DNA of 64,000 bases from an uncultured Pseudomonadota bacterium (GCA_937983055.1 CALJLA010000211.1:1-64000); one strand, 5' to 3'. Counted from the first letter of the stretch, positions 34,021 through 45,734 are shown. The notes: generated by a model from the letters alone, not told the origin. Made by a program: numbers and translations.

Positions 34021-34983
34021 TCACTCCGGCGTTGCGCTATCCAGAAACGTCGCGTAAGCCGCCTCGATCCCGGGGCGCAATTGAATGCCGGGTTTCCAGC
34101 CCAGAGAAAACATCCTCGAGACATCGAGCAGTTTTCGAGGCGTACCATCAGGTTTCGTCCGATCAAATCGCAGATCGCCATGGAAACCCACGACGCTGGC
34201 CACGAGCGTTGCCAAGTCGGCAACCGACAGGTCATGGCCTGCACCGATGTTGATCAGTGGCGGCCAGCTTTCAGTAATGGAAGCAAATGATTCGTCGGCG
34301 AGCTGCATAAGCATTACGCAAGCATCGCCAAGGTCGTCGCTGTGAAGAAACTCCCTGCACGGCTTTCCCGATCCCCAGACGACGACTTCGGCATCGCCTC
34401 GTACTTTGCCTTCGTGCAGTTTCCTGATTAGCGCCGGCAAGACATGCGAAGTCTGCAAATCGTAGTTGTCGCCGGGACCGTACAGGTTTGTCGGCATAAC
34501 GGCCAGAAAGCGCGTGCCGTACTGCCGGTTATAGGCCGAGCACATTTCGATGCCGGCGATCTTTGCGATGGCATAAGGGCGGTTGGTCGGTTCCAGCGGA
34601 CCGGTCAGCAGATACTCCTCTTTCATCGGCTGCGGGCACTCGCGCGGATAGATGCAGGATGAGCCGAGAAACAGTAACCGCCTAACGCCGGCGCGCCAGG
34701 CCTGGTGAATAACATTGGTCTGGATTGCCAGATTCTGATGGATGAAATCGGCCGGATAGCTGTGATTGGCGAGAATCCCGCCGACCTTGGCCGCCGCCAG
34801 AAAAACATACTCCGGCTTCTCGCGCTCAAAGAAATCGCGCGTCGCATGCTGGTCGGTCAGATCCAGTTCGGCGTGCGTGCGCAGCACTAGATGACGGTAG
34901 CCGGCCGCAAGAAGCCGGCGAACGATCGCCGATCCAGCCAGTCCGCGGTGACCGGCGACATATATCCTGGCGTCGGCGCGCAT
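34021..34983 (-). CDS. fcl: GDP-L-fucose synthase
   Basis: This 320-residue SDR enzyme performs epimerisation and NADPH reduction of GDP-4-keto-6-deoxymannose to GDP-L-fucose. It shows YVAGHRGLAGSAIVRRL at the N-terminus, FLGSSCIYPRE with the catalytic Ser, and Y-xxx-K in RPYAIAKIAG. It is adjacent to gmd and not far from manC, so the whole path from mannose-1-phosphate to GDP-fucose is in the window. Fucose (or a derivative) is therefore expected in the surface polysaccharide. Confidence 0.95.
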   Translation of the reverse strand: MRADARIYVAGHRGLAGSAIVRRLLAAGYRHLVLRTHAELDLTDQHATRDFFEREKPEYVFLAAAKVGGILANHSYPADFIHQNLAIQTNVIHQAWRAGVRRLLFLGSSCIYPRECPQPMKEEYLLTGPLEPTNRPYAIAKIAGIEMCSAYNRQYGTRFLAVMPTNLYGPGDNYDLQTSHVLPALIRKLHEGKVRGDAEVVVWGSGKPCREFLHSDDLGDACVMLMQLADESFASITESWPPLINIGAGHDLSVADLATLVASVVGFHGDLRFDRTKPDGTPRKLLDVSRMFSLGWKPGIQLRPGIEAAYATFLDSATPE

Positions 34984-34984
34984 G

Positions 34985-36073
34985 CTATTCGTGGTAGTCG
35001 TACGCAGAGAAGCCGTGCTTCTTCACGAGCTCGTCGCGCTCCGCCGCCTTCAGGTCCTCGCGCACCATCTCCGACACCAGCTCGCCGAACCTGACCCGCG
35101 GTTGCCAACCCAGCGCTTTGCGCGCCCGTGAAGCGTCGCCCAGCAGACTGTCGACTTCCGCGGGACGGAAGTAGCGCGGGTCGACGCGCACGATCACCCG
35201 CCCCGCGGTGTCGATGCCCTGCTCGTCGACACCCTTGCCCTTCCACTCGACCGCGATGCCCAGCTCTCGCGCCGCCTCGGTGACGAAATCTCGCACGCTG
35301 TGCTGAGCACCGGTGGCGATGACGTAGTCTTCCGGCGTGTCCTGCTGGAGCATCAGCCACATCGCCTCGACATAATCGCGGGCATGGCCCCAGTCGCGCC
35401 GCGCGTCCAGATTGCCCAGGTACAGGCAGTCCTGCAGCTGCAGCTTGATGCGCGCCAGCGCCCGGGTGATCTTGCGGGTGACGAAGGTTTCGCCGCGAAT
35501 CGGCGATTCATGGTTGAACAAGATTCCGTTGCAGGCGTACAGCCCGTAGGCTTCGCGGTAGTTGACGGTAATCCAGTAGGCGTAGAGTTTGGCGACCGCG
35601 TAAGGCGAACGGGGATGAAAGGGCGTGGTCTCTTTCTGCGGCGTCTCGCGCACCAGGCCGTAGAGCTCGGAGCTGGAAGCCTGGTAGAAGCGGGTCTTCT
35701 TTTCCAGGCCGAGAATGCGGATCGCTTCCAGCACCCGCAGCGCGCCGAGGGCATCGGAGTTGGCGGTGTACTCCGGTTCCTCGAACGACACGGCCACATG
35801 GCTTTGGGCGGCGAGGTTGTAGATTTCGTCGGGCTGAACCTGCTGAATCACGCGCGTCAGGCTCATCGAGTCGGTCATGTCGCCGTAGTGCAGGATGAAG
35901 CGGCGCTGCGGCTCGTGCGGGTCCTGGTACAGGTGGTCGATGCGGTCGGTATTGAACAGCGAGGTGCGGCGCTTGATGCCATGCACGACGTAGTTCCTGG
36001 AGAGCAGGAACTCGGCGAGATAAGCGCCGTCCTGACCGGTGATTCCGGTGATCAGCGCAACTTTCTTCAGCAT
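34985..36073 (-). CDS. gmd: GDP-mannose 4,6-dehydratase
   Basis: This 362-residue SDR enzyme converts GDP-D-mannose to GDP-4-keto-6-deoxy-D-mannose. Motifs: [19 protein letters not shown] at 6-24, [14 protein letters not shown], the catalytic triad in SSSELYG and [12 protein letters not shown], and [17 protein letters not shown]. It sits 1 bp upstream of fcl and is divergent from manC, with a 154-bp region between that presumably holds both promoters. Confidence 0.96.
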   Translation of the reverse strand: MLKKVALITGITGQDGAYLAEFLLSRNYVVHGIKRRTSLFNTDRIDHLYQDPHEPQRRFILHYGDMTDSMSLTRVIQQVQPDEIYNLAAQSHVAVSFEEPEYTANSDALGALRVLEAIRILGLEKKTRFYQASSSELYGLVRETPQKETTPFHPRSPYAVAKLYAYWITVNYREAYGLYACNGILFNHESPIRGETFVTRKITRALARIKLQLQDCLYLGNLDARRDWGHARDYVEAMWLMLQQDTPEDYVIATGAQHSVRDFVTEAARELGIAVEWKGKGVDEQGIDTAGRVIVRVDPRYFRPAEVDSLLGDASRARKALGWQPRVRFGELVSEMVREDLKAAERDELVKKHGFSAYDYHE

Positions 36074-36227
36074 GAGTGAGAGCTGGGTTCGTTATACTCC
36101 GCCTGCTGAAGCGTCGATGGACCAAGGACTGGGCCAATGGCGGCGCGCTTCCGGGGCGAGTGGCGCCGATTCTAGACAATTACCGTCTGCCCGAAAAGAA
36201 AATCTCTTTGGTTGTCTGAACAGGGAA

Positions 36228-37646
36228 ATGCTGATACCGGTGATTCTGTCGGGCGGATCGGGCAGCCGGCTCTGGCCGCTGTCGCGCACGTTGCTGCCGA
36301 AGCAGTTCCTTCCGCTCACTTCGGCGGAGAGCTTGTTGCAGGATACGGTCAGGCGGCTGGACGGGCTGCAGGACGTTTCGCCGCCGCTCATCGTGTGCAG
36401 CAACGACCACCGGTTTCTGGCGGCAGAACAGTTGCGCAACATCGGGGTGGCGCCGCTTGCCCAGCTGCTCGAGCCCGTCGGACGCAACACCGCCCCTGCC
36501 ATCGCGGTCGCGGCGCTGGAGGCACTGAGCCACGATGCTTCCGCCATGCTGATCGTGCTGCCCGCCGATCATCTGATCCGAGATGTGCCGCGCTTTCACG
36601 CGGCGGTGCTCAAAGCCGTGCAGCTCGCCGCGGCCGGGCGCCTGGTTACCTTCGGAATCGTGCCGACGGCGCCCGAAACCGGCTACGGCTATCTCGAGCG
36701 CGGCGCACCGGTCGAGCACGTCGCCGGCGGGTTCGAGGTCGCGCGCTTCGTCGAGAAGCCCGATGCCGAGACCGCCGCGCAGTTCGTCGCCGCGGGCCGC
36801 TTTTACTGGAACAGCGGCATGTTCGTGTTCGGCGCGCAGCGCTTTGTCGACGAGCTGGGGCGCCTGCATCCCGAAGTGCTGGAGGCCGCCAACCGCGCCT
36901 GGCAGGCGCGCACGCGCGACCTCGACTTCTGCCGGCTGGAAGAGACTGCCTTCGCGCGCTGCCCGTCGATTTCCGTCGACTACGCGGTCATGGAAAAGAC
37001 GCGGGGCGCCGCCATGGTGGAAGCCGACATCGGCTGGAGCGACATTGGCTCGTGGTCTTCGCTCTGGCAGGCATCCGCGCCCGATCAGGACGGCAACGTC
37101 GCGGTAGGCGATGTGCACCTGGACAACGTCGGCAACAGCTACGTACGCGCCGATAGCCGGATGATCGCCGCCATCGGTATCCGCGACCTGATCGTGATTG
37201 AGACGGCCGATGCCGTGCTTGTGGCACGCAAGGAAGATGCGCAGCGGGTCAAGGACATGGTGGAATCGCTGAAGGCGAAGCAGCGCGACGAATACCTCAA
37301 GCACCGGCGTGTCTACCGTCCCTGGGGCTACTACGAAGGCCTCGACGGCGGCGAGCGCTTCCAGGTCAAGCGCATCATGGTCAAGCCGGGGGCGCGGCTG
37401 TCGATGCAGATGCACCACCATCGTGCCGAGCACTGGGTGGTGGTATCCGGCACGGCAAAGGTTACCTGCGGGGAGGAGACGATACTGCTCTCCGAGAACC
37501 AGTCGACCTACATTCCGCTCGGCACCCGTCACCGGCTGGAAAACGTCGGCAAGCTGCCGCTCTACCTGATCGAAGTCCAGTCCGGCAGCTATCTCGGCGA
37601 GGACGACATCGTGCGCTTTCAGGACGACTACAACCGGCAGGAATGA
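36228..37646 (+). CDS. manC: Mannose-1-phosphate guanylyltransferase / mannose-6-phosphate isomerase
   Basis: A bifunctional type II enzyme of 472 residues. The N-terminal nucleotidyltransferase has LSGGSGSRLWPLSRTLLPKQ and FVEKPDAETA; the C-terminal cupin (about 350-472) has the isomerase motifs YRPWGYYEGLD, MQMHHHRAEHWVVV and ENQSTYIPLGTRHRLEN. It makes GDP-mannose for gmd/fcl and for mannosyl residues. ATG at 36228, preceded by CAGGGA, gives the family start; the open frame further upstream (to 36039) lies in the intergenic region and gmd. The stop overlaps waaC (ATGA). Confidence 0.95.
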   Translation: MLIPVILSGGSGSRLWPLSRTLLPKQFLPLTSAESLLQDTVRRLDGLQDVSPPLIVCSNDHRFLAAEQLRNIGVAPLAQLLEPVGRNTAPAIAVAALEALSHDASAMLIVLPADHLIRDVPRFHAAVLKAVQLAAAGRLVTFGIVPTAPETGYGYLERGAPVEHVAGGFEVARFVEKPDAETAAQFVAAGRFYWNSGMFVFGAQRFVDELGRLHPEVLEAANRAWQARTRDLDFCRLEETAFARCPSISVDYAVMEKTRGAAMVEADIGWSDIGSWSSLWQASAPDQDGNVAVGDVHLDNVGNSYVRADSRMIAAIGIRDLIVIETADAVLVARKEDAQRVKDMVESLKAKQRDEYLKHRRVYRPWGYYEGLDGGERFQVKRIMVKPGARLSMQMHHHRAEHWVVVSGTAKVTCGEETILLSENQSTYIPLGTRHRLENVGKLPLYLIEVQSGSYLGEDDIVRFQDDYNRQE

Positions 37647-38677
37647 CCGACACCAATAACCGCAATCTTCCGCCCGGCAGCGACGCCGCGCGCCGCATCC
37701 TGCTGGTAAAGACCTCGTCGATGGGCGACGTGGTGCACAACTTCCCGGTGGTCAGCGATCTCGCGGTACAGTTTCCGCAGACCGAGATCGACTGGGTGGT
37801 GGAAGAGGCGTTTGCCGCTTTGCCGCCGTTGCATGCCATGGTCGGCCGCGTAATTCCGGTGGCTTTGCGCCGCTGGCGCCGGCAGCCGTTCACGGCGCAG
37901 ACCTGGCGCGAGATCCGCACCTGCCTGCGCCAGCTGCGCGGCCGCAGCTACGACGCAATCATCGACACCCAGGGGCTGCTGAAAAGCGCCGTGGTCGCCG
38001 CCTGTGCGCGGGGCCGCCGCTACGGCCTGAACTGGGCCAGCTCGCGCGAACCGATCGGCTGGTTTTATCACCGCGCGTTCTCGATACCCTGGGACCGGCA
38101 CGCGGTAGAGCGCAACCGGGCGCTGGCGGCGGCGGCGCTGGGCTACCCGCTGTCGGGACCGGCGAGCTACGCGTTGCGTGTGCCAGACGAACTGACCGGG
38201 CGCCTGCGGCGACGGCTGCCCGCGCATATTTCAGCAGCCCTCGACCGGCCGTATGCGGTGCTACTGCACGCCACCAGCGCCGCCGACAAGCAATGGCCGG
38301 AGCAGCGCTGGATCCAGCTCGGCAAGGCGCTGTACGACACCGGCCTGATCTGCCTGCTGCCCCACGGCAGCGCCGCCGAGCAGCACCGTGCCGAGAGTCT
38401 CGCCAACGCGATTCCCGGCGCCCTGGTGCCGCCGAAGCTGGCGCTCGACGAGCTGGCGGCATTGCTCGCGGGCGCCGCGCTCGCCGTCGGCGTCGACACC
38501 GGCGCGCCCCACCGGGCGGCGGCCTTGGGACGCCCGACCGTGGGTATCTACTGCGCGACCGATCCCCGCGCGACCGGGCTGCACGGCGGCGCCCGTTCGA
38601 TCAATGCGGGCACCATCGGCCGCGCGCCCGACCTCGCGGACGTGCTGCCCTGCGTCGATCGCGTCAGGGCAGGCTGA
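37643..38677 (+). CDS. waaC: LPS heptosyltransferase I
   Basis: A 344-residue GT9 enzyme that adds the first L-glycero-D-manno-heptose to Kdo2-lipid A. It has RILLVKTSSMGDVVHNFPVV and IDWVVEEAFA at the N-terminus, LLHATSAADKQWPEQRW and the donor site GVDTGAPHRAAALGRPTVGI. The usual DTGLTHLAAALG motif is changed to DTGAPHRAAALG but keeps the His. It is coupled to manC upstream and waaA downstream, the common order for betaproteobacterial core genes. Confidence 0.93.
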   Translation: MTDTNNRNLPPGSDAARRILLVKTSSMGDVVHNFPVVSDLAVQFPQTEIDWVVEEAFAALPPLHAMVGRVIPVALRRWRRQPFTAQTWREIRTCLRQLRGRSYDAIIDTQGLLKSAVVAACARGRRYGLNWASSREPIGWFYHRAFSIPWDRHAVERNRALAAAALGYPLSGPASYALRVPDELTGRLRRRLPAHISAALDRPYAVLLHATSAADKQWPEQRWIQLGKALYDTGLICLLPHGSAAEQHRAESLANAIPGALVPPKLALDELAALLAGAALAVGVDTGAPHRAAALGRPTVGIYCATDPRATGLHGGARSINAGTIGRAPDLADVLPCVDRVRAG

Positions 38678-38678
38678 A

Positions 38679-39914
38679 ATGCTGTACACGGCGGCGGTCT
38701 ACGCCCTTCTGCCGTGGGCGCTGCTGCATCTGCTGTGGCGTGCGCGCCGGCAACCGGCATACCTCAAGCAGGTCGGCGAGCGGTTCGGCTTTTATCGGCT
38801 GACGCCCCGTCAGCCGCTGATCTGGATTCACGCGGTGTCGGTGGGCGAGACGCGGGCGGCCGAGCCGTTGATCGCGGCGCTCGGCCGGCGCCATCCCGAT
38901 CACGCCATCCTGATTACGCACATGACGCCGACCGGGCGGGAGACGTCCGAGGCCCTGCTGGGAGCGCGCGTGTCGCGCTGCTACCTGCCCTGGGATCTGC
39001 CCGGAGCGGTGGGCCGATTCCTGCGCCATTTCCGGCCGGTGGCCGGCATCATCATGGAAACCGAGCTGTGGCCCAATCTGCTTGCCGCGTGCGAGCGCCA
39101 CGGCGTGCCGGTTCATCTCGTCAACGCGCGCCTGTCCGAGCGTTCCGCCCGGCGCTATGCGCGGCTGCCGGGACTCACCCGCCGCACTCTGGCGCGCCTC
39201 GCCTCGGTCGGCGCGCAGACCGAGCGCGACGCCCAGCGCCTGCAGGCCCTGGGCGCCGTGCGGCTGGAAGTTACCGGCAACGTGAAGTTCGACCGCCCGC
39301 CGCCGGAGGCGCAGCTTGCCCTCGGTGCCACCCTGCGCGAACGCTTCGGCGCGCAGCGCCGGGTGTTTCTGGCCGCCAGCACGCGCGACGGCGAAGAGGC
39401 CCTGATCCTCGATGCATTGGCGGAAATCGCCGATCCCGCCCTGCTTACCGTGATCGTGCCGCGGCATCCACAGCGCTTCGACGCGGTCGCCGGCCTGCTG
39501 GCGCAGCGCCGCCTGCGCTTTCAGCGCCGCAGCGGGAATGCCCCGGTCGACGGCCAGACCCGCGTGTTGCTGGGCGATTCGATGGGCGAGATGTTTGCGT
39601 ACTACGCCGCGTGCGACCTGGCGTTCATCGGCGGCAGCCTGCTGCCACTCGGCGGACAGAACCTGCTCGAGGCCTGCGCGGTCGGCCGCGCGGTGATCGT
39701 CGGCCCGCACACGTTTAATTTCGAAGAGGCCACCGAACAGGCGATCGCCGCCGGCGCTGCGCTCCGTGTAGCGGACGCCGCAGGACTTGCCCGAACGGCG
39801 GCGGAACTCCTTGCGCGGCCCGAGCGCCGCCAGGCCATGGCCGATGCCGGCCTGCGCTTCACCGCGCGCCACCGCGGCGCTACCGAGCGCACCTTGACTC
39901 TGATCGGGCTGTAG
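38679..39914 (+). CDS. waaA: 3-deoxy-D-manno-octulosonic acid (Kdo) transferase
   Basis: This 411-residue membrane-anchored GT30 enzyme transfers Kdo to lipid IVA. An N-terminal hydrophobic helix (about 4-20) is followed by IWIHAVSVGETRAAEPLI, which contains the catalytic Glu region, PWDLPGAVGRFL, METELWPNLL, EVTGNVKFD and GGSLLPLGGQNLLEACAVG. Whether it is mono- or bifunctional cannot be told. ATG at 38679 lies 1 bp after the waaC stop and gives the standard start. Confidence 0.95.
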   Translation: MLYTAAVYALLPWALLHLLWRARRQPAYLKQVGERFGFYRLTPRQPLIWIHAVSVGETRAAEPLIAALGRRHPDHAILITHMTPTGRETSEALLGARVSRCYLPWDLPGAVGRFLRHFRPVAGIIMETELWPNLLAACERHGVPVHLVNARLSERSARRYARLPGLTRRTLARLASVGAQTERDAQRLQALGAVRLEVTGNVKFDRPPPEAQLALGATLRERFGAQRRVFLAASTRDGEEALILDALAEIADPALLTVIVPRHPQRFDAVAGLLAQRRLRFQRRSGNAPVDGQTRVLLGDSMGEMFAYYAACDLAFIGGSLLPLGGQNLLEACAVGRAVIVGPHTFNFEEATEQAIAAGAALRVADAAGLARTAAELLARPERRQAMADAGLRFTARHRGATERTLTLIGL

Positions 39915-40355
39915 CACGCGCGACCACCAGTCAACGACGGACGTGGGGCATGAGGAAGGGCGCCGCGGACGGCATCCGGGTGCCCGGTAAGCCAGCCATT
40001 GCCCGGTCACGCGCGCTCAAAACGCCGGTCATGGCGAATGAGGCATGCGCAGGACTCGCATCCCTTCGTGCCTTCGGGCCTTTGTGTTTCTCTTTTCGGG
40101 ACGAGTTCCGCTCGGTGCCGGGTGCCCAGGTGTCGCCCGATCGAGTCTGCGGTCATTGCCAGAATCGCATAGTGTACGCGTTCTTCAGGCGCCAGTTCGA
40201 GGGCAAGTGCGTGCACCAAGTACGAGTTCGGCCCGCAACTGCTGCCAGACTGCGCTGCTCGCGTTAGACCGCCTGGACCGATTCCCGGATGCGAGTCGGC
40301 GCCACGCGCCACAGCGCATCCCGAGAGGCCGCGGCATCGACGCGCACGCCTGCCT
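39915..40355. other. Non-coding stretch with decayed repeat (copy C) and possible gene remnant
   Basis: This 441-bp gap after waaA has no intact gene. Around 40046-40105 the sequence TCCCTTCGTGCCTTCGGGC and TTTGTGTTTCTCTTTTCGGG is the inverted counterpart of words in the 7.0-kb element. On the minus strand, about 40110-40250 reads in one frame as a protein-like segment (SYLVHALALELAPEERVHYA) and about 40260-40370 in another frame (GVRVDAAASRDALWRVAPTR, then a stop). They could be pieces of a decayed gene, but neither has a start or a family I recognise. Confidence 0.4.
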
Positions 40356-41036
40356 TCAAGGTCGCTGTTTCTGGCTGCCTGCGGTTTCCGCTGGTGGCGC
40401 AGCGTCGGCGTGGGAGTAGCAGCCTGCCTCGGTGAGCACGGCGTCGAGTCGCTGGTCGTGCGGCCCGAGCGGCAGCGATTCGAGCACCTGCACCGAGAAC
40501 GCGCCGGCCGCCTTGAAGACCCCATGCCCGAGCGTGGCAATCAGCCCGTCGTAATAGCCCCCGCCGTAACCCAACCGCTCGCCGCGCGCGGTGAAAGCCA
40601 CACCGGGCACCAGCATGAACTCCAAGCTTGCCGCATCGACCGGCTCACAGCGCGTCGGGTCCGGTTCGAGAATACCCCACACACCGGGCCGCAGCTCGGC
40701 GTCCGGATCCGCCACCCTGCACAGCTCCAGCCGCCGCCGGGAACGATCGACCCTCGGCAGCAGCAGCGCCTTGCCGTCGCCGAGCACCGACCGGATGAAC
40801 GCGCCCGTGTCGAACTCGGTGCCGAATGCGCTGTAGGCCGCCACGCAGCGCGCGGCCCGGTAGCGCGGGTGGCCAAGCAGCAAACCGGTGATGACGCCGC
40901 TCGCCGCCGCACGCGCCGCGCCGGACAGCGCCGCGCGCGCCGCGAGCACCTGCTCCCGCAGCGCGTGCTTCGCCTGAGCCAGCCGCTCGTCCCGCGCCGA
41001 TGGCGTCGTGGCCGCGCGTGCATCACCCGCATGCAT
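40356..41036 (-). CDS. 5-formyltetrahydrofolate cyclo-ligase
   Basis: A 226-residue member of the YgfA/MTHFS family. It converts 5-formyl-THF with ATP to 5,10-methenyl-THF. The basic N-terminal helix LREQVLAARAAL, CVAAYSAFGTEFDT, LLLPRVD and the ATP loop GVAFTARGERLGYGGGYYD are present. ATG at 41034-41036 was chosen; a purine-rich segment lies upstream, and the longer frame to 41105 overlaps the next gene. The C-terminus continues about 20 residues past the usual end (AAPPAETAGSQKQRP), so the 3' end may have been altered by the adjoining decayed region. Confidence 0.9.
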   Translation of the reverse strand: MHAGDARAATTPSARDERLAQAKHALREQVLAARAALSGAARAAASGVITGLLLGHPRYRAARCVAAYSAFGTEFDTGAFIRSVLGDGKALLLPRVDRSRRRLELCRVADPDAELRPGVWGILEPDPTRCEPVDAASLEFMLVPGVAFTARGERLGYGGGYYDGLIATLGHGVFKAAGAFSVQVLESLPLGPHDQRLDAVLTEAGCYSHADAAPPAETAGSQKQRP

Positions 41037-41094
41037 CGTCTGCTCTTCGCTCCCCCGCTGCCCGGCGTTGCCCCGCATGGCGCATGGACCGCCG

Positions 41095-41748
41095 TCAGAA
41101 AACAAACCGCTCCGGCTGTCGAATGTTGCGAAGCGGTGGAATACAGGTCTCGAACAGGCCCGCGCTGTTCCAGGCCGTGTCGGTGAGCCGGGTGATCAGC
41201 GTCGCGGTCATCACCGGAGGTTCGCCGATCACCGCAAGCAGCCGCCCGCCCAGCGCCAGCTGCGCCTTGAACGCCTCGGGCAGCAGCGGCACCGACCCGG
41301 TCAACAGAATGGCGTCGTAAGGCGCGAACGGCGACCAGCCCGAGGCCGCATCGCCGACTTCCAGTGTGACGTTGCGCAGGTCATGGCCGGCCAGCCTGCG
41401 CGCCGCGGCGTGACTGAACTCGGCGATTCGCTCGACGCTGACCACATGCCCTGCCTGTCCGGCAAGCAGCGCAGTGACATAGCCGCTGCCGGTGCCGACT
41501 TCCAGCACCTTGTCCGCCGTCGTCAGCGCCAGCGACTGAAGCATCCGCGCCTCGAGCTTCGGTGTCAGCATGACTTCGCCATGGCCGAGCGGAATTTCCA
41601 TGTCGGCAAAGGCCAGCGAGCGGTACTGCGGCGGCACGAATTCCTCGCGCTTCACCGTGAACAGCAGATCCAGCACCGCCTGGTCGAGCACGTCCCACGT
41701 GCGAATCTGGCTTTCGATCATGTTGAACCGCGCCTTCTCGACATCCAT
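41095..41748 (-). CDS. Protein-L-isoaspartate O-methyltransferase family protein
   Basis: A 217-residue class I methyltransferase of the Pcm family: RFNMIESQIRTWDVLDQAVL, FVPPQYRSLAFADMEIPLGHG and the SAM site VLEVGTGSGYVTALLAGQ. Classical Pcm repairs isoaspartyl residues. The residues after the SAM site and the short C-terminus fit the divergent Pcm-like group found in betaproteobacteria, so true isoaspartate activity is not assured. ATG at 41746-41748 begins the conserved start; an open frame upstream to 42165 is not family-like. It is divergent from thiC, whose riboswitch leader begins about 60 bp away. Confidence 0.87.
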   Translation of the reverse strand: MDVEKARFNMIESQIRTWDVLDQAVLDLLFTVKREEFVPPQYRSLAFADMEIPLGHGEVMLTPKLEARMLQSLALTTADKVLEVGTGSGYVTALLAGQAGHVVSVERIAEFSHAAARRLAGHDLRNVTLEVGDAASGWSPFAPYDAILLTGSVPLLPEAFKAQLALGGRLLAVIGEPPVMTATLITRLTDTAWNSAGLFETCIPPLRNIRQPERFVF

Positions 41749-41810
41749 CGGAACGTGACGACCCCGGGGCGTTGAACGTGGCGTTAATGATACAGATGCT
41801 TTACCATCGG

Positions 41811-43888
<2,078 letters not shown>

Positions 43889-43915
43889 AATCGCCGCGTC
43901 TCCTACAGGCGGTCG

Positions 43916-43950
43916 GAAGCGGTGGGCCGATGACTCACCGCTTCTTTTTT
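43916..43950 (+). terminator. Intrinsic terminator after thiC
   Basis: Nine-base-pair perfect stem GAAGCGGTG (43916-43924) with CACCGCTTC (43936-43944), followed by six T (43945-43950). It lies 27 bp after the thiC stop and directly before uppP. Confidence 0.92.
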
Positions 43951-43963
43951 GCACACGATTTCA

Positions 43964-44776
43964 ATGGATCTGATTAAGGCACTGCTGCTGGGCATCCTCG
44001 AGGGACTGACCGAGTTCATTCCAGTCTCCAGCACCGGACATCTGATCATCGCTTCCAGCCTGCTCGACTTCACCGATGAGCGTGCCAAGGTATTCGCCAT
44101 CGTCATCCAGCTCGGCGCCATCTGCGCGGTGTGCTGGGCCTACCGCGACAAGCTGCTGGAGGTAACGCGGGGGCTGGGCCGCAACGCGGCGGCCAACCGC
44201 TTCGTCACGAACCTGCTGATCGCTTTTCTGCCGGCAGTAGTGATCGGCCTGCTGTTCCACCGTGTCATCAAGACCTACCTGTTCTCGCCGCTGACCGTGG
44301 CCGGCGCCCTGGTGGTCGGCGGCCTGGTCATCCTGTGGGCGGAGTCGCGATCGCACACCGCACGCCTGAACCATGTCGACGAGCTGCGCTGGCATGACGC
44401 GCTCAAGGTAGGCCTGGCGCAGACCGTCGCAATGTTTCCGGGCGTCTCGCGTGCCGGCGCCACCATCATCGGCGGCATGCTACTGGGCTTGTCGAGGGAG
44501 ACCGCGACGCGCTTCTCGTTCTTTCTGGCCATTCCCACCATGCTGGGCGCCGCGGTCTACGACCTGTACCGGAACTGGTCGCTGTTGAATGCCGCCGACC
44601 TGCCGGTGTTCTGCGTCGGCTTTGCGGCGGCCTTTGCCGCCGCACTGCCGACGGTGCGGGCCCTGTTGAACTATGTGGCCCGACACAGTTTCCGGCCCTT
44701 TGCCTGGTACCGGATTGCCTTCGGCGGGCTGGTGCTGCTGACCTGGCAGCTCGGCTGGGTGGATTGGTCAGATTAG
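43964..44776 (+). CDS. uppP: Undecaprenyl-diphosphatase
   Basis: A 270-residue BacA/UppP membrane protein that recycles undecaprenyl pyrophosphate to the monophosphate, the lipid carrier for peptidoglycan and for the O-antigen encoded in this window. Both active-site segments are present: [19 protein letters not shown] (about 9-27, with the essential Glu pair) and [14 protein letters not shown] (about 167-180). About eight helices are visible. ATG at 43964 starts the family sequence. It follows the thiC terminator, so it must have its own promoter. Confidence 0.95.
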   Translation: MDLIKALLLGILEGLTEFIPVSSTGHLIIASSLLDFTDERAKVFAIVIQLGAICAVCWAYRDKLLEVTRGLGRNAAANRFVTNLLIAFLPAVVIGLLFHRVIKTYLFSPLTVAGALVVGGLVILWAESRSHTARLNHVDELRWHDALKVGLAQTVAMFPGVSRAGATIIGGMLLGLSRETATRFSFFLAIPTMLGAAVYDLYRNWSLLNAADLPVFCVGFAAAFAAALPTVRALLNYVARHSFRPFAWYRIAFGGLVLLTWQLGWVDWSD

Positions 44777-45080
44777 TTTTTTTCGCGCGAGCAAAACCTC
44801 GGTCGAACCACCCAGTCACCAGGAGAACCCCTCACCCGGTTTGCCCTGCCGTTTTGGCGTCTCGGTGTCTTGGTGGTTCGCCCTATCTTTTCGCTTTAGA
44901 ACGCACCCGGTGCGGACCCAAAGACAAGAACCAGAAGCGATACACGAAGGCACGAAGGGATCCAGATTTCCTTGTCTCGCCGCCAGATTATCGTCGGCGC
45001 CCTCTGCGTTGAGCGCCTTGCGCCGTCCAACGGCCGGCTTACCGAGCACTAAGCACTGAGCACCGAGCAACGAGCACTGC
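44777..45080. repeat. Decayed intergenic element, copy D
   Basis: This stretch between uppP and the rhodanese gene contains no gene. It includes GTCTCGGTGTCTTGGTGG, GGTTCGCCC, then GCGATACACGAAGGCACGAA, and ends with a degenerate tandem array of the unit GAGCACT/GAGCACC (45041-45080). TGGTGGTTCGCC is the exact reverse complement of GGCGAACCACCA near 3.03 kb, and ACACGAAGGC is shared with the 7.0-kb element. It belongs to the dispersed intergenic repeat family of this genome. Confidence 0.6.
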
Positions 45081-45083
45081 TTT

Positions 45084-45536
45084 TCAGCTTTGCACCCAAG
45101 GCAATCCGGCCGCGCGCCAGCCACCGATCGTATTGCGATGGCCCTGGCTGTCCTTGTCGCCCTCGAAACCCTCGAGCACGTTGAATGCCTGCGCATAGCC
45201 CGCGGCGGCCGCGGCGGCCGCGGCCGCGTGCGAGCGGGCGCCGCTGCGACAGATGAACATGACCAACGCCTCCGGATCGACCCGCGCCTTGAGCTCGGCG
45301 ATGAAGTCAGGGTTGAGCTGCCCTCCGGGGTATCGCTGCCATTCGATCTGCACCGCACCGGGTATGCGCCCGACGTAATCCCATTCAGCGCGAGTGCGCA
45401 CATCGACAAGGCACGCCCCGGGCGCCTTGCGCAGCACTTCGGCCGCTTCCGCGGGCAATAGTGCACCGTTGTAGGGCAGGGTTTGCGCTTCGCCACGCTG
45501 CTCGGCGGCGCTGATGATATCGCTGAGTGAAGCCAT
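45084..45536 (-). CDS. Rhodanese-like sulfurtransferase
   Basis: A 150-residue single-domain rhodanese. CLVDVRTRAEWDYVGRIPGA is the conserved entry and FICRSGARSHAAA holds the active-site Cys with its CRSGARS loop, matching the GlpE-type group. It moves sulfane sulfur to thiol acceptors in the cytosol. An Ala run (eight residues) and PWVQS at the end are normal for proteobacterial homologues. It is divergent from glnA, and the 266-bp gap between is the glnA control region. Confidence 0.9.
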   Translation of the reverse strand: MASLSDIISAAEQRGEAQTLPYNGALLPAEAAEVLRKAPGACLVDVRTRAEWDYVGRIPGAVQIEWQRYPGGQLNPDFIAELKARVDPEALVMFICRSGARSHAAAAAAAAAGYAQAFNVLEGFEGDKDSQGHRNTIGGWRAAGLPWVQS

Positions 45537-45655
45537 ATTCAGTCCTTAATTTAGATAGTTGTCTATTACTCCGGGCGCCCTGCCAAGAGCGACTGGCAAG
45601 TGTGCCCGGCTGTGGCGACGATCATCGCCCTGATTTGGGGCGGTATAATCCCGCC

Positions 45656-45672
45656 TGCACTATAAATGTGCA
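45656..45672 (+). promoter_or_regulatory. NtrC-binding site upstream of glnA
   Basis: The 17-bp sequence TGCACTATAAATGTGCA is a dyad with the half-sites TGCAC and GTGCA at the spacing of the NtrC consensus. It lies about 65 bp upstream of a sigma-54-type promoter, a normal enhancer position. A TATAAT hexamer at 45644-45649 overlaps the approach to it and could be a second, sigma-70 promoter that bound NtrC would block. Confidence 0.7.
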
Positions 45673-45734
45673 TCAAAGCCGCACTTCCATTCGATTTTAT
45701 CTCTCAACTCTTTGTTTATTAGTAATTATTTGAC

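Noticed and set aside
40356..41095. 6S RNA (ssrS), often next to the 5-formyl-THF cyclo-ligase gene
   Set aside because: The upstream gap to the Pcm-like gene is only 58 bp, and I could not see the conserved closing stem and central bubble in either neighbouring gap.
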